Assembly (NCBI GenBank): GCA_963706515.1
Contig: CAVPMW010000008.1
Coordinates: 236,859-300,858, forward strand
Direction of reading: 5' to 3'
Length of the DNA: 64,000 nucleotides
From: CAVPMW01 sp963706515
GTDB taxonomy: Bacteria > Chloroflexota > Anaerolineae > Anaerolineales > UBA4823
The notes under the pieces were generated by a model, which worked only from the letters and a program-made list of their open reading frames with translations, was not told where the DNA came from and ran no database searches. Below are positions 37,061 through 46,586 of the stretch, in pieces. How positions within the stretch are numbered: the stretch's first letter is position 1; each line of letters starts with the position of its first letter. A program made the position numbers and the translations under genes.

Positions 37061-39873
37061 TTAGGTCCGCGCGAGACGATCCCTACGCCGTTGGAAGAAT
37101 TTAAGCAGCTCGCGCAGCCACAAGACGGTGCTGCCAACTGCCAGGCAGACGAACCAATCGGTGGCAGTCAGCGGAACGGTGCCGAATGGTTTCTGCAAGA
37201 AGGGTGTATAGATTACCAGCAGCTGCAGCAGCGCGGATATCGCAACTGCCAGCCACAACCAGCGGTTCTTGAACAGGCCGCGGAAGGCGCTTTCCCGCTC
37301 GGAGCGCGCGTTGAACGAGTTATACAGCTGGTAAAAAACCAGGGTTGTGAAAGCCATGGTGTGAGCGTAAGGCAGCGAGCCTCCCGGTTGGTGGATCAAT
37401 CCACCAGGCAGGCTCCAGTCCATTACCAGCAGCGTGCCAATTCCCATGATTACCCCGATGAAGCCGATCTCGTACCACATGGTCGGGGTTATGACCGGCT
37501 TGCCCGGATCGCGCGGGGAACGCGCCATCACTCCTGGCTCAGCTGGGTCCACGCCTAACGCCAGGGCGGGACCCGCATCGGTCAATAAGTTGATCCACAG
37601 GATTTGCGTCGCCAGCAGCGGGACGATGATGCCAACACCTTCCTCAGCGGTTAATCCAATCACGCCTGCCAGCAGCACCCCGAAAAACATCACCAGCACT
37701 TCTCCGATATTCGAAGAAAGGAGATAAAGCAGGAATTTCTGAATATTGGCGAAGATCGACCGGCCTTCCTCAACCGCGGCGACGATCGATGCAAAATTGT
37801 CGTCGGTGAGGATCATATCGGCCGCGCCTTTAGAAACATCGGTGCCGGTGATGCCCATGGCAACCCCGATGTCCGCAGCTTTCAGCGCGGGAGCGTCATT
37901 CACCCCATCTCCGGTCATGGCAACGATAGCGCCATTTAATTTCAGTGCCCGGACGATGCGCAGCTTGTGTTCCGGCGCCACCCGGGCAAACACGGATATT
38001 TTTTGGACTTCTGTTGCCAGGCTGGCCTCGTCGGTCTTCTCGAGCTCATAACCGCTCATGGTTTTATCTCCGGGAGCGGTGATTGCCAGCTCGCGGGCGA
38101 TAGCCCCGGCGGTTGTAGGGTGGTCTCCGGTGATCATAATGGTGCGTATACCGGCTTGCGCTGCCACACGGACTGCCTGGGCTGCTTCCGGACGGGGTGG
38201 ATCGATCATGCCTACGACCCCGAGGAAAACCAGGTCCTTTTCATCGACGTCGGTGATCACGTCCGAGACCTCGTCGCGGTGGATGTGCCGGTAGGCGACC
38301 CCGATGGTGCGCAGCGCTTCGCGCGCCAGGGCGTCGATCGTCCCCAGGATCTCGTCCCGTCTCGCCGGAGTAAGTGGGAATTCTTCCGGGCCGCGCCGCT
38401 CACGAGTACATAACCCCAGCAAGACATCCGGCGCGCCTTTCGACGTGACGGTCAGGTGGTCTTCGCGCTGGCTGTCTTGCAGGGCGATGCTCATCATCTT
38501 GCGTTCTGAGGTGAACGGCACTTCGCCGACCCGGGTAAATCTCTCGGCGAGCATCTCGTCGGTTATACCGACCTTGCGCGCCGCGACCAGCAGAGCTCCT
38601 TCTGTTGGATCGCCCTGGATCGACCAGTTTTCCCCCCTTCCACCAGGCGCGCATTGCTTGCCAGGCTCGCCGACCGCAAGATGCGCTGAACCTGGCGCAG
38701 CAGCTCGGGGTCTTCAATTGGCTCTCCATCCTGCAGAGCTCGTCCCTGCGGATTGTAGCCGATCCCTTCCAGGTTTACCCTGCCTTGCGGGATCACTACC
38801 GTCCGTACGGTCATTTCATTCTTGGTCAGCGTGCCGGTTTTATCCGAGCAGATCACGGTCGTCGAGCCGAGGGTCTCGACAGCATTCAATTTGCGGACGA
38901 TCACGTTGCGCTCAGCCATGCGGTTCATGCCCAGTGAGAGCACGATCGTGGTGATAGCGGTCAATCCCTCGGGGACAGCTGCTACCGCCAGCGAGACCGC
39001 CAGGAGCAGGATATCGACCACCTGGGTGAGCGAATGCTGGCCGCTATTAACAATGAATAAAGTCAGCGCCATCAAGATCGCGATGACGATCACGATCCTC
39101 CCGAGCATCCTGCCGACCGAGTCCAGCTCTTTCTGCAAAGGAGTGGGTTCTTCCGGAGTTGCCTGCAGCGACCCGGCGATTTTTCCGATTTCGGTCGCGC
39201 TTCCGGTGGTGGTTATGACCGCGCGCCCCCGACCCATGGTGATCGCAGTGCTGCTGAACACCATGTTGACCTGGTCCCCGATGCTCACGTCTGCGGGCAG
39301 CGGATGTCTGTCCTTCGAGACCGGGGTCGACTCGCCGGTTAATGCCGCCTCTGCCGCCTGCATGGCAATCGATTCGATCACTCGCCCATCCGCAGGGATA
39401 GTGTCGCCTTCTTCGATCAGGAGGATGTCGCCGGGAACTACCAGGTTCGCCGGCACGATTTGCTGCTGACCGTCCCGCAGCAAGCGGGCGGTAGGCGCAG
39501 CCATAGCCTGTAAAGCAGCAACTGCCTGCTCGGCCCGGAATTCCTGAACGTAACCCAGGACTGCGTTGAGGATCACGATTGCCAGGATAGTCAGGCTCTC
39601 GTATGGGACTGGTGATTCATGCTCGATGAGCCAGGCGATAAAAGAAATGACTGTAGCCGCCAGGAGCAGGTACGTCAGAGGATTTCGGAACTGGTTGATA
39701 AATTTGCGCCATGCCGGGTCCGGCGGTTCTTCCGGCAGCTCATTCCTGCCAAACTGCTCGAGGCGCGCCTGAGCCTCACTGCTGGTCAGTCCTTGCTCGG
39801 ACTGCACGCGCAGGGCTTCCAGCACCTCTTCTGCACTCAAGCCGAAGGGCTTATCTATGGTCAAATCTGACAT
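37061..39873 (-). CDS. P-type cation-transporting ATPase (P2 type), frameshifted
   Basis: About 937 residues. N-terminal cation ATPase domain, actuator loop with TGES, PEGL in the membrane motif AAVPEGLTAI, phosphorylation motif CSDKTGTLTKNE, then after a break near 38600 the N-domain KGAPDVLL, hinge MITGDHPTTAGAIA, MTGDGVNDAPALKAADIG and the C-terminal membrane helices with NLLTDAGPALALG. These features fit the Ca2+/Na+-type P2 ATPases; the ion is not certain. Confidence 0.92.
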
Positions 39874-39899
39874 GATTACCCCAGTCTCTCAGTAGGGGG

Positions 39900-40352
39900 T
39901 CAGGGCGTGGGTGTGAGCGAAATCCCTTGCTGCTGCCATAAGGTCTGGCAATCCAGGCTGATGCCGATATCCTGCGCAGCCTGCGAGATCGCAGAGATCT
40001 CGTCGCTGAGCTGCGCGGCAGCATCTTCCAGGGTGACGTCATCAGGTAAATTCTGGGCTGCTTCACTGAGGGCTGTGTTAGCCTGATCCAGGGCTGCGGC
40101 ATTTACATCCTGGAGCTCGCTGGCAGTGGCGCGCAAAGTGATAAAGCTTTGTTGGACGGTGCCCAGCTGTGCCTGGAACTCAGTCGGAGTAGCAAAGTTT
40201 TTTATATCTTGCAGGAATTGAACAGATTTTATGAACAGGTAGAGTGAGCTGCAGAAGTTCTGTTTGGCGGTCACCGCTTTTGGTTGAGGGGGTAAGCACC
40301 CGGTAAGAATGACGATCCCGAGCAGGAACAGGATAATTATTTTCTTTGCCAT
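39900..40352 (-). CDS. Small helical lipoprotein
   Basis: 150 residues: signal peptide with lipobox ILTGC, then an all-helical domain with two Cys (F-C-S-S and L-D-C-Q) that may pair, and Gln/Ala-rich heptad-like helices. No family recognised. Confidence 0.65.
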   Translation of the reverse strand: MAKKIIILFLLGIVILTGCLPPQPKAVTAKQNFCSSLYLFIKSVQFLQDIKNFATPTEFQAQLGTVQQSFITLRATASELQDVNAAALDQANTALSEAAQNLPDDVTLEDAAAQLSDEISAISQAAQDIGISLDCQTLWQQQGISLTPTP

Positions 40353-40397
40353 GCGACCCTCACAGATTCAGGTTTTTTAATTTGCCACAAAACTTGC

Positions 40398-41108
40398 CTA
40401 TCCGCGCCGTCTGCCAATGCTGATGTAGTACAGGAGCTGCAAAATTGCGGTCACCGCTGCGGCAACGTAGGTTGATGCGGCAGCCGTAAGCACCTTGCGC
40501 GCCCCGCGCTCGTCGTCCTCGGTCTGCATGATCCCCGTCTGGCGCAAAAGTTTAAGCGCGCGCCGGCTGGCATCGATTTCCACCGGTAGAGTGAGCAGCG
40601 CAAAGACGACCATAACCCCAAAGAACAGGATCCCCAGGTTGAACAAAGCGGGAAAATTGAAAATCAGGCCGACGAAGATCAAGATATAGGAAATCATCGG
40701 GCTGATGGTAACTGCCGGAACGAGGAAATTGCGCGCCGACATGAGGATCGAATTGTTGGCATCTTGCTCGGCGTGTCCCAGCTCGTGTGCGACAACTGCC
40801 ATAGCAGCCACCGAGTTGGCGGTGGCTATTCCCTGGGAGAGACCCACTGTATTTTTACCGGGATCATAGTGGTCGGTCAGCGTCCCGCCGATGCCAAAGA
40901 ACTGCACAGGCTTGCCCTGCAGAGCCAGCTTCGCGCCCAGGTCTGTTTGAGTGATAATTCTCTGGCCGACTTGCAAGCCGGTCAACCCGATGCTGTTGCG
41001 CACTTTGCTCCACTTGCCGTAAGCCGAGCGGATATAAAGCTGAGCCGCGGTCGAGAGCACGATAGAGACGATAAAAACCAAGAGATATAGTGGGCTTAAG
41101 TAGAACAT
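40398..41108 (-). CDS. YugP-like zinc metallopeptidase (PF04298)
   Basis: 236 residues, membrane protein with the zinc motif VVAHELGHAEQD and flanking helices; SQGIATANSVAAMAVVAHE and EIDASRRALKLL are typical of the YugP family. Likely a membrane-embedded protease with unknown substrate. Confidence 0.9.
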   Translation of the reverse strand: MFYLSPLYLLVFIVSIVLSTAAQLYIRSAYGKWSKVRNSIGLTGLQVGQRIITQTDLGAKLALQGKPVQFFGIGGTLTDHYDPGKNTVGLSQGIATANSVAAMAVVAHELGHAEQDANNSILMSARNFLVPAVTISPMISYILIFVGLIFNFPALFNLGILFFGVMVVFALLTLPVEIDASRRALKLLRQTGIMQTEDDERGARKVLTAAASTYVAAAVTAILQLLYYISIGRRRG

Positions 41109-41205
41109 CGAACCAACCTCCTTCCCAATAAACTTGGGAACCGAATACGAATAAAAGATATGTCGCGCATTCTCCGGTTATTTGCCGTTAGCATATTCTG
41201 ACTCA

Positions 41206-41247
41206 CAGCTTTTAGCTGACAGCTTTTAGCTGACTGCATTTAGCTGA
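41206..41247. repeat. 14-bp tandem repeat
   Basis: Two perfect CAGCTTTTAGCTGA units (41206-41219, 41220-41233), a third with two changes (41234-41247) and a partial fourth. Each unit is itself near-palindromic (CAGCT...AGCTG). It lies between the coiled-coil gene and the protease gene. Confidence 0.8.
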
Positions 41248-41268
41248 CAGCAATTACTTGCTTTGCAA

Positions 41269-42087
41269 CTACTTGCCAACGACATCGTCCAGGTCTTTGG
41301 CGAGCTGCCTGGCTTCACCTAATTCCTCCGCACCCCGGGATACCTGTGCGACAGCCTGCTTCGCCAGCGCATCTGCCAGCTGGCTGCTCTTCACAGCCTG
41401 TTCTGCATCTACCCGGCTGGCGGTCATCTTTTCTACGCCGGTCATGCTCAGCTCTGCGCTGGATGAGGCGATCTGTTCCGAGACTTCCATGCGGGTGACC
41501 CCTTCGCCTATCTCGTTGACCCCTAATGCAGCCACCTCTTCGCCTGTCGCCTGGATAGAGGCTGCCAGAGCGCGGGTGCTGCGCGCCCGGAAGATCTGCC
41601 CAACCGCAATATCCTTCAGACGGATGCCCATGGCCTGGGTAAACGTAGCCATGGTATCCAGACCCAGGTCTTCCAGGAGATCGCTAATCGCATTGAGCTG
41701 GCCAGACATGCCCGCCAGCTCCATCCCGTAGCGGACTGCATCTACACCGAGATCGCGCAAAGCCTGGCTCACCTCATCGATTTCACCGGAGAGCGCTACC
41801 AGGCCTTCGCCTTCCAAAAAGTCAGTCTGCCCCGCCAGGTACGTTGTATAGCTGAGATCGGCCAGGACGTTTGCTGCACGAATGGCGTCTTCCGCTTGCG
41901 TTTCGGCTCGGACGGAGGCTGCCAGCGCCTCTTCACTGGCTTTTCTTACTTCCCTGGCTTCTTTGACCGTCTCAACGCCTTGCTCGACATCCTCTGCGCC
42001 AGCTTTCAAGGCATCAACTGCCTTGCCCTCAGCCGTATAAGCCTGCCGTTCTTTCTTCGTCATACGTGCGCTTTTCTTGGTAGCCAT
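41269..42087 (-). CDS. Ala-rich coiled-coil protein, uncharacterised
   Basis: 272 residues, cytoplasmic, with a Lys-rich N-terminus (KKSARMTKKERQAY) and long Ala/Glu/Gln helices with heptad character through most of the length; no Cys, no membrane helix. Reminiscent of methyl-accepting or structural coiled coils but lacking their signatures. Confidence 0.65.
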   Translation of the reverse strand: MATKKSARMTKKERQAYTAEGKAVDALKAGAEDVEQGVETVKEAREVRKASEEALAASVRAETQAEDAIRAANVLADLSYTTYLAGQTDFLEGEGLVALSGEIDEVSQALRDLGVDAVRYGMELAGMSGQLNAISDLLEDLGLDTMATFTQAMGIRLKDIAVGQIFRARSTRALAASIQATGEEVAALGVNEIGEGVTRMEVSEQIASSSAELSMTGVEKMTASRVDAEQAVKSSQLADALAKQAVAQVSRGAEELGEARQLAKDLDDVVGK

Positions 42088-42180
42088 GACCTGGACCCTC
42101 TCATCCTTTCACAAATGGACTGATGCCTTGGTGTTCGATCAAACCTGATTGCGGGAAAAATTATATCATTACAATCCTGC

Positions 42181-42330
42181 TTACTTCCACTCTCTCAGAG
42201 TCTCATAAGCTAATTCCATAGATTTTTTTATCTGCGCCGTGCCCTTAAAGTAAAGCTCTACCATTCCCGCCGGAACTTTTAATGCAGACCAGCGAACGCC
42301 TCGGGGACTAAAATTTCCCGCCCATAGATG
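42181..42330 (-). pseudogene. Possible remnant of a small gene downstream of attH
   Basis: In the frame ending at TAA 42181 the minus strand reads SPRGVRWSALKVPAG then MVELYFKGTAQIKKSMELAY and ETLREWK. It looks protein-like but has no good start; the frame overlaps the AttH 3' end. It may be a truncated gene or chance. Confidence 0.25.
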
Positions 42331-43528
42331 TTCCATAGCCGGTTAATTCGACATAGCCGCTCCCGGTAACCGGCTCTCCTGCAATCATCCCATCGGAGCT
42401 TACCGCGCCTTCCCAATAATTATAAGAGAGGTTCATCTCCTGATCTGCCAGTTTGGGCGCGATCTCCAATTCCAGGCCCAGGGAGGGGACTTTGAGCATC
42501 CAGCCTGCCGGGTAGGTGACTTTACTTTGCGGGCTTGTCCAGCTACCGTGGGGTTCGATACTGAAATCCGCTCCGCTGAGGTGCTGGGTGTGCCCATCCG
42601 GGAACACCAGCGTCCCGCTGGCGCTCGGGTCCAGGCTGCCATCTGCCCTGCGGATCTGGAAGACCATCAGCTCGTACGGCTCTTTACTGGCCTGGGTCTC
42701 GAGCTGCAGCGAGAACCAATCCCAGCCGGTCTGCTCCTCGCTCAAGGCGCTGGTGCTGAATTCGTGGTCCATCCAGCTCAGCCCGTTCACCGGGAAACGC
42801 TCTCCTCCCAGGGTCAGCGCTCCCTGGCTTTCCAACCTGGGCAGGCTGTAGTAGTACGAGGCCTGTCCGGGAGCGGAGCCTTTCGGGCTGAACCCCTCGT
42901 CGCCGTGCAGGACCGGACCGGTGGTATCGGTCAGGTCCAGGTCAATCGTAAAGCCTGGCTCACCCTGGCGGGTGGCTTTTGCACTCAGATGGTAGGTCTG
43001 CGGGCCGGTTTGCTCCACCTGCCAGTCATCCAGCCAGACCTGGAATGGCTCTGCCTTCGCTCCCGCCAGCCCCTCTGCTCCCCGGCTCAGCCGCTCGGCT
43101 GCCAGGTGCTGGCTTCCCTCCACGTCGCTGATGGCGAGGTGTCCCATGTAGACTTGACCGTTTCCCCAATCCGAAGTGCGCTCGGGTATATCTTCGGGCG
43201 GCAGTAAGCTGCGCCGGAATAGCGTGAGCTGGTAGCCGAATGGACGCCCTGCGGGTGTCTCTAGATTCCCGGTGTAATACCACCATTCTGTCTGGTAGTC
43301 CGGATGAGGTCCGTGGTCACGCGGAAATTGGAGCGGAATCGGACCCAATGCACGGCTGAATCCCGCCGTATCTGAGCCAGCCTGGCTGCCCTGAGGAGCC
43401 ACGATCAGCCGGGTGGTAGCCTCCCCGCCTGGCGGTCGCCATAGCAGCAGCCCGGCTCTCAGCAGAAGAACAGCTGTGACCAGAAGCGCGGCTGCCAATA
43501 GCGCGGTCCACACCATCCACTTACGCAT
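42308..43528 (-). CDS. AttH/CrtC-like lipocalin-type protein
   Basis: 406 residues from ATG 43528. One N-terminal membrane segment, then the AttH (PF07143) core: FPRDHGPHPDYQTEWWYYTG, FGYQLTLFRRSL, YMGHLAISD, SYYYSLPRLESQG, GLSWMDHEFS and WDWFSLQL. Family includes carotenoid hydratase CrtC, but the extracytoplasmic AttH members accompany ABC exporters, as here with the permease upstream 11 bases away. Probably binds a hydrophobic cargo. Confidence 0.88.
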   Translation of the reverse strand: MRKWMVWTALLAAALLVTAVLLLRAGLLLWRPPGGEATTRLIVAPQGSQAGSDTAGFSRALGPIPLQFPRDHGPHPDYQTEWWYYTGNLETPAGRPFGYQLTLFRRSLLPPEDIPERTSDWGNGQVYMGHLAISDVEGSQHLAAERLSRGAEGLAGAKAEPFQVWLDDWQVEQTGPQTYHLSAKATRQGEPGFTIDLDLTDTTGPVLHGDEGFSPKGSAPGQASYYYSLPRLESQGALTLGGERFPVNGLSWMDHEFSTSALSEEQTGWDWFSLQLETQASKEPYELMVFQIRRADGSLDPSASGTLVFPDGHTQHLSGADFSIEPHGSWTSPQSKVTYPAGWMLKVPSLGLELEIAPKLADQEMNLSYNYWEGAVSSDGMIAGEPVTGSGYVELTGYGTSMGGKF

Positions 43529-43538
43529 GCTCGGCTCC

Positions 43539-46221
43539 CTATTCGTTGCGCAGCGCTTCTGCCGCGCGCATCCCACCGATGCGCCAGGCAGGATAAATCC
43601 CAGCCAGGAGCGCAGCGGTCATAGAGATCAATAGCGCTACCAGGAAGGGCTGTGGGCTGATCTGCAGCTGCAGCGTCCAGCCAAACGACCTGAGGTTGAT
43701 AATGTATACCAGGATCAAAGCCAGCATGAACCCTGCCGGTATCGCCAGCAAGCCGGCGACGAGACCCATCAAGGCCGGTCTCTAACAGGATCAATCCCCA
43801 CACCTGGCGGATCGTAAGCCCCACCGCCCGCAGGATTCCCAGCTCGTGCTGGCGTTCCAGCTCGAGTGAGAGCAGCGCGCTCGAGCACCCCAATGAACGC
43901 GACCAGCATCGCCAGGACTTGCAGCGCGGCGGTGATGGCGAATGTGCGGTCGAACACCTCCAGCACATCGCTGCGCAGGTTGCGGTTCGAGCGCACCACC
44001 AGGCGCTGTCCGGCTGGGAGGCTGCCTTGCAGAGTGCCCTGAAGTGTGCCTTGCAGGGAGCGCGCCAGCTCATCCGGGTCGTATCCTGGAGCTAAACGCA
44101 GCTGGACAGCCGTCAGTCCCAGGTCGCCCCAGGTCTGCTGGTAAAAAGGCAGCGCCATGAGCAGGTTCCCCTGGCTGGAAGAATAGTCATAATACACCCC
44201 AACCACCGGAAAACGGCGCAAGCCAGCCGGAGTCTCTAATTCCAGGCTGGCTCCTTGTGCCGGCAGCTCGAGCCGGTTAGCCAGCGGCTCGGAGATGAGC
44301 ACGCTCCCTTCCAGCAGCGCGCTCCACACCTGCGATCTGCGGAATGGCTAGCGATTTGAACAGCCGCTCATCGCCGATTTCATGGTTGCTGCTGGCAGCG
44401 ACCTGAACCGGCCCGCTGGGCGAGTCGATGGGGACCGCGCGCAGCACCTCCACCCGGTTCACTCCCGGGGTCCGCCTGGCGATCTCCACCACCTGCGGGT
44501 CAACCGTGCCCGAAGCCTGGTTGGCGTTCAACCCGGGTGTAGAGATGTAGATATCCCCGCGCAGCGTCTCAGCCAGCCAGACTTGAACTGTATAGCGGAA
44601 GCTGCTGATCATCAGGCTGACCCCGATGGTCACCGAGACTGCCACCATTAGTGCCATCACCGCGATGGAAGTCCGGCTGAGCGAATTCACCACGTCGCGC
44701 GGCGCCATCCTGCCCAGGCTGCCCCACAACCTGCCTGCGAAAGGGCTGGCGGTGTGCATCAGGGCGCGCGTGCACAGCGGGGTGAGCAAGGCGAACCCAA
44801 CCACCATGGCAAAGGTTCCGGCAAAGCTCAGCCCGAGCGAGTGCAAGGGCTGGACCAGCAGCGCCAGACCAGCCAGGAATAAAGCCAGCCCGCTCAAGGA
44901 TGCCAGGCGGATGTATCTTCCCGTTTTGGTTTCCAGGTTGGAGCGGGAGAGCGCCAGGCGCGGTGGGACCGAGGCGGCTTCCCACGCCGGCGGGAGCCGC
45001 GCTGAGAATGGTTGCAGTTATTCCCAGGGCGCTGCCTACCAACAGGCTGCTGAGCGGCACCTGCACCCCGCGCACCGTGAGCACGAAGAACAAGTCATTT
45101 ATAGTTTGGGTCACCAGACGCACCGCGCCCTGACCGAGCAGGACTCCCAGCAGGCTGCCCAGGACCGCGCCCAAAATGCCAACCAGCGCAGCTTCTCCGA
45201 CCACCAGGGCAAACACCTCCCGGCGGGTGACCCCCAGGCAGCGAAGGGTTCCGAACAGCTCCCGGCGCTGCACGACGGAGAAAGTCATCGTGTTGTAGAT
45301 CAGGAACATGCCGACAAGCAGGGCGAGCAAGCTCAAGGCAGTCAGGTTCAAGCGGAAGGCAGCCGTCATTTCTTCGAGCGTCCCGCTGCGCTCCGCTTTC
45401 GGGCGCAGCTCGACGCCAGGCGGCAGCAGGCTGCGGACTTGCGCCTGGTCGGCGAAGTCGCCTTCGGGGACGATCAGGTCGATGTGATCGAGCCGCCCGA
45501 GCTTGCCGGTTATTTCCTGGGCGGTGGCGATATCCGCCAGGACCATCCCCTCCAGCGAGCGGCGCAGCAAGCGACCTTCAGGCGTATTTGTATCGCCTGG
45601 CTGGATCAACCCGGCGATGAATGCCAGGCTGGGATGCCCGCCGCTTTCAATTTCTACCCGGCAGCCGGGTTCGGGGGACTGCGCGTCCACCTTCCCGGAC
45701 GGACATGGCTCGAGCTGGTAGCGCCCGGCAAGGTCTTGTGAGAGCAGGATCGCGCCGGGTTGAGTTAAGAATGCGCTGAAGCTGCCGGGATCCGCCTGGG
45801 GCGGGGAAGCCCCATTCCCTCGAACCGCGTCGCTGCTGCCCAGGTATGCGCGGAAGGGCGCCTCGGCAAACGGGTCCACTCCGAGCAGCTCCAGGGGTTG
45901 GCTGCCCAGCTGCGGGGAAACGACGTAATCGCTGATCACCGGCGCGCTGAGCAAGGGGATACCCGAACGGCGAAGCTGCGTATAGATATTCTCATCTAAC
46001 CCCTGGGGACCGCCGTCGATCTGGTGGGTTGCCCGCCCGGTGAGGCTTTCTGTGCTGATATCGAAGGCGCGGCTGGCGCTCACGTTCGCCAGGTTGATCG
46101 CTACCACCACTGCCACGCCCAGGGCAATCCCGGCCACCATCAGGATGCTCTGCCAGGGGTGGTGAGTCAGGTAGCGCCAGCCAACCAGCGCCAGGATGCG
46201 CCTGCTGGAATTATTTTTCAT
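43539..46221 (-). CDS. FtsX/MacB-type ABC permease, broken by about four frameshifts
   Basis: About 893 residues reconstructed. N-terminal helix (WQSILMVAGIALGVAVVVAI), a large external domain, then FtsX helices (LTALSLLALLVGMFLIYNTM, GEAALVGILGAVLGSLLGV), a second half repeating the layout (MAPRDVVNSLSRTSIAVMAL; AALQVLAMLVAFIGVL; FLVALLISMTAALLAGIYPA). Breaks near 44995, 44328, 43880 and 43770. Two FtsX modules with external domains suit lipoprotein or lipid export. The likely ATPase is at 53244, about 7 kb away. Confidence 0.88.
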
Positions 46222-46250
46222 CGGCTGACTATTATATCCGCGTGATCCTA

Positions 46251-46311
46251 CTTTATCCCGGATGTTCTTTATCCCGGATGTTCTTTATCCGAAGGATTGT
46301 CCTTTATCCCG
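46251..46311. repeat. 16-bp tandem repeat
   Basis: Two perfect CTTTATCCCGGATGTT units (46251-46266, 46267-46282), a diverged third from 46283 (CTTTATCCGAAGGATTG) and a final CTTTATCCCG at 46302-46311. About 30 bases upstream of the permease ATG. Confidence 0.75.
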
Positions 46312-46401
46312 TATTTTTCGTAAGCGTTGGAATGCTGAATGTAATACCGGAATCGTTACTCTTTATTAAAAAAATTTGCGATATAGTGAGAGTCTGTATT
46401 T

Positions 46402-46453
46402 GTGATTGGCCGAAAGTCCCTTGATAAAATTCCGGACAAAGACGTCCAATCAC
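46402..46453. repeat. IR-bounded element, family P6
   Basis: 52 bp with 8-bp ends GTGATTGG and CCAATCAC. Left end shares 14 bases with 14396. Followed after five bases by a P5 unit. Confidence 0.7.
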
Positions 46454-46458
46454 TGGAG

Positions 46459-46509
46459 TAAACCGCTAGTCAGAATAACGATTTAATTTTAATTATTTTC
46501 AGCGGTTTA
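46459..46509. repeat. IR-bounded element, family P5 copy 2
   Basis: 51 bp with ends TAAACCGCT and AGCGGTTTA and a very AT-rich centre, about 78 bases upstream of the glycosyltransferase. Confidence 0.75.
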
Positions 46510-46586
46510 TTTAGTACTATTTCTCACAAACAACTTAAAATATCGATTGAAGGAAATATACCGACGATGAGAGATGAATATCGAAT

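Larger units (their letters stand above)
46222..46586. other. AT-rich divergent intergenic region with repeats
   Basis: 365 bases between the permease start and the glycosyltransferase start. Contains a 16-bp tandem repeat (46251-46311) and repeat units 46402-46453 and 46459-46509. No coding frame recognised. Confidence 0.6.

Noticed and set aside
44626..45741. 371-residue plus-strand frame opposite the ABC permease
   Set aside because: Gln/Arg-rich shadow of the permease coding strand.
18723..46509. The 51-55-bp inverted-repeat units as integron attC sites
   Set aside because: They lack the conserved GTTRRRY/RYYYAAC core ends, and no cassette-like genes or integrase are present.
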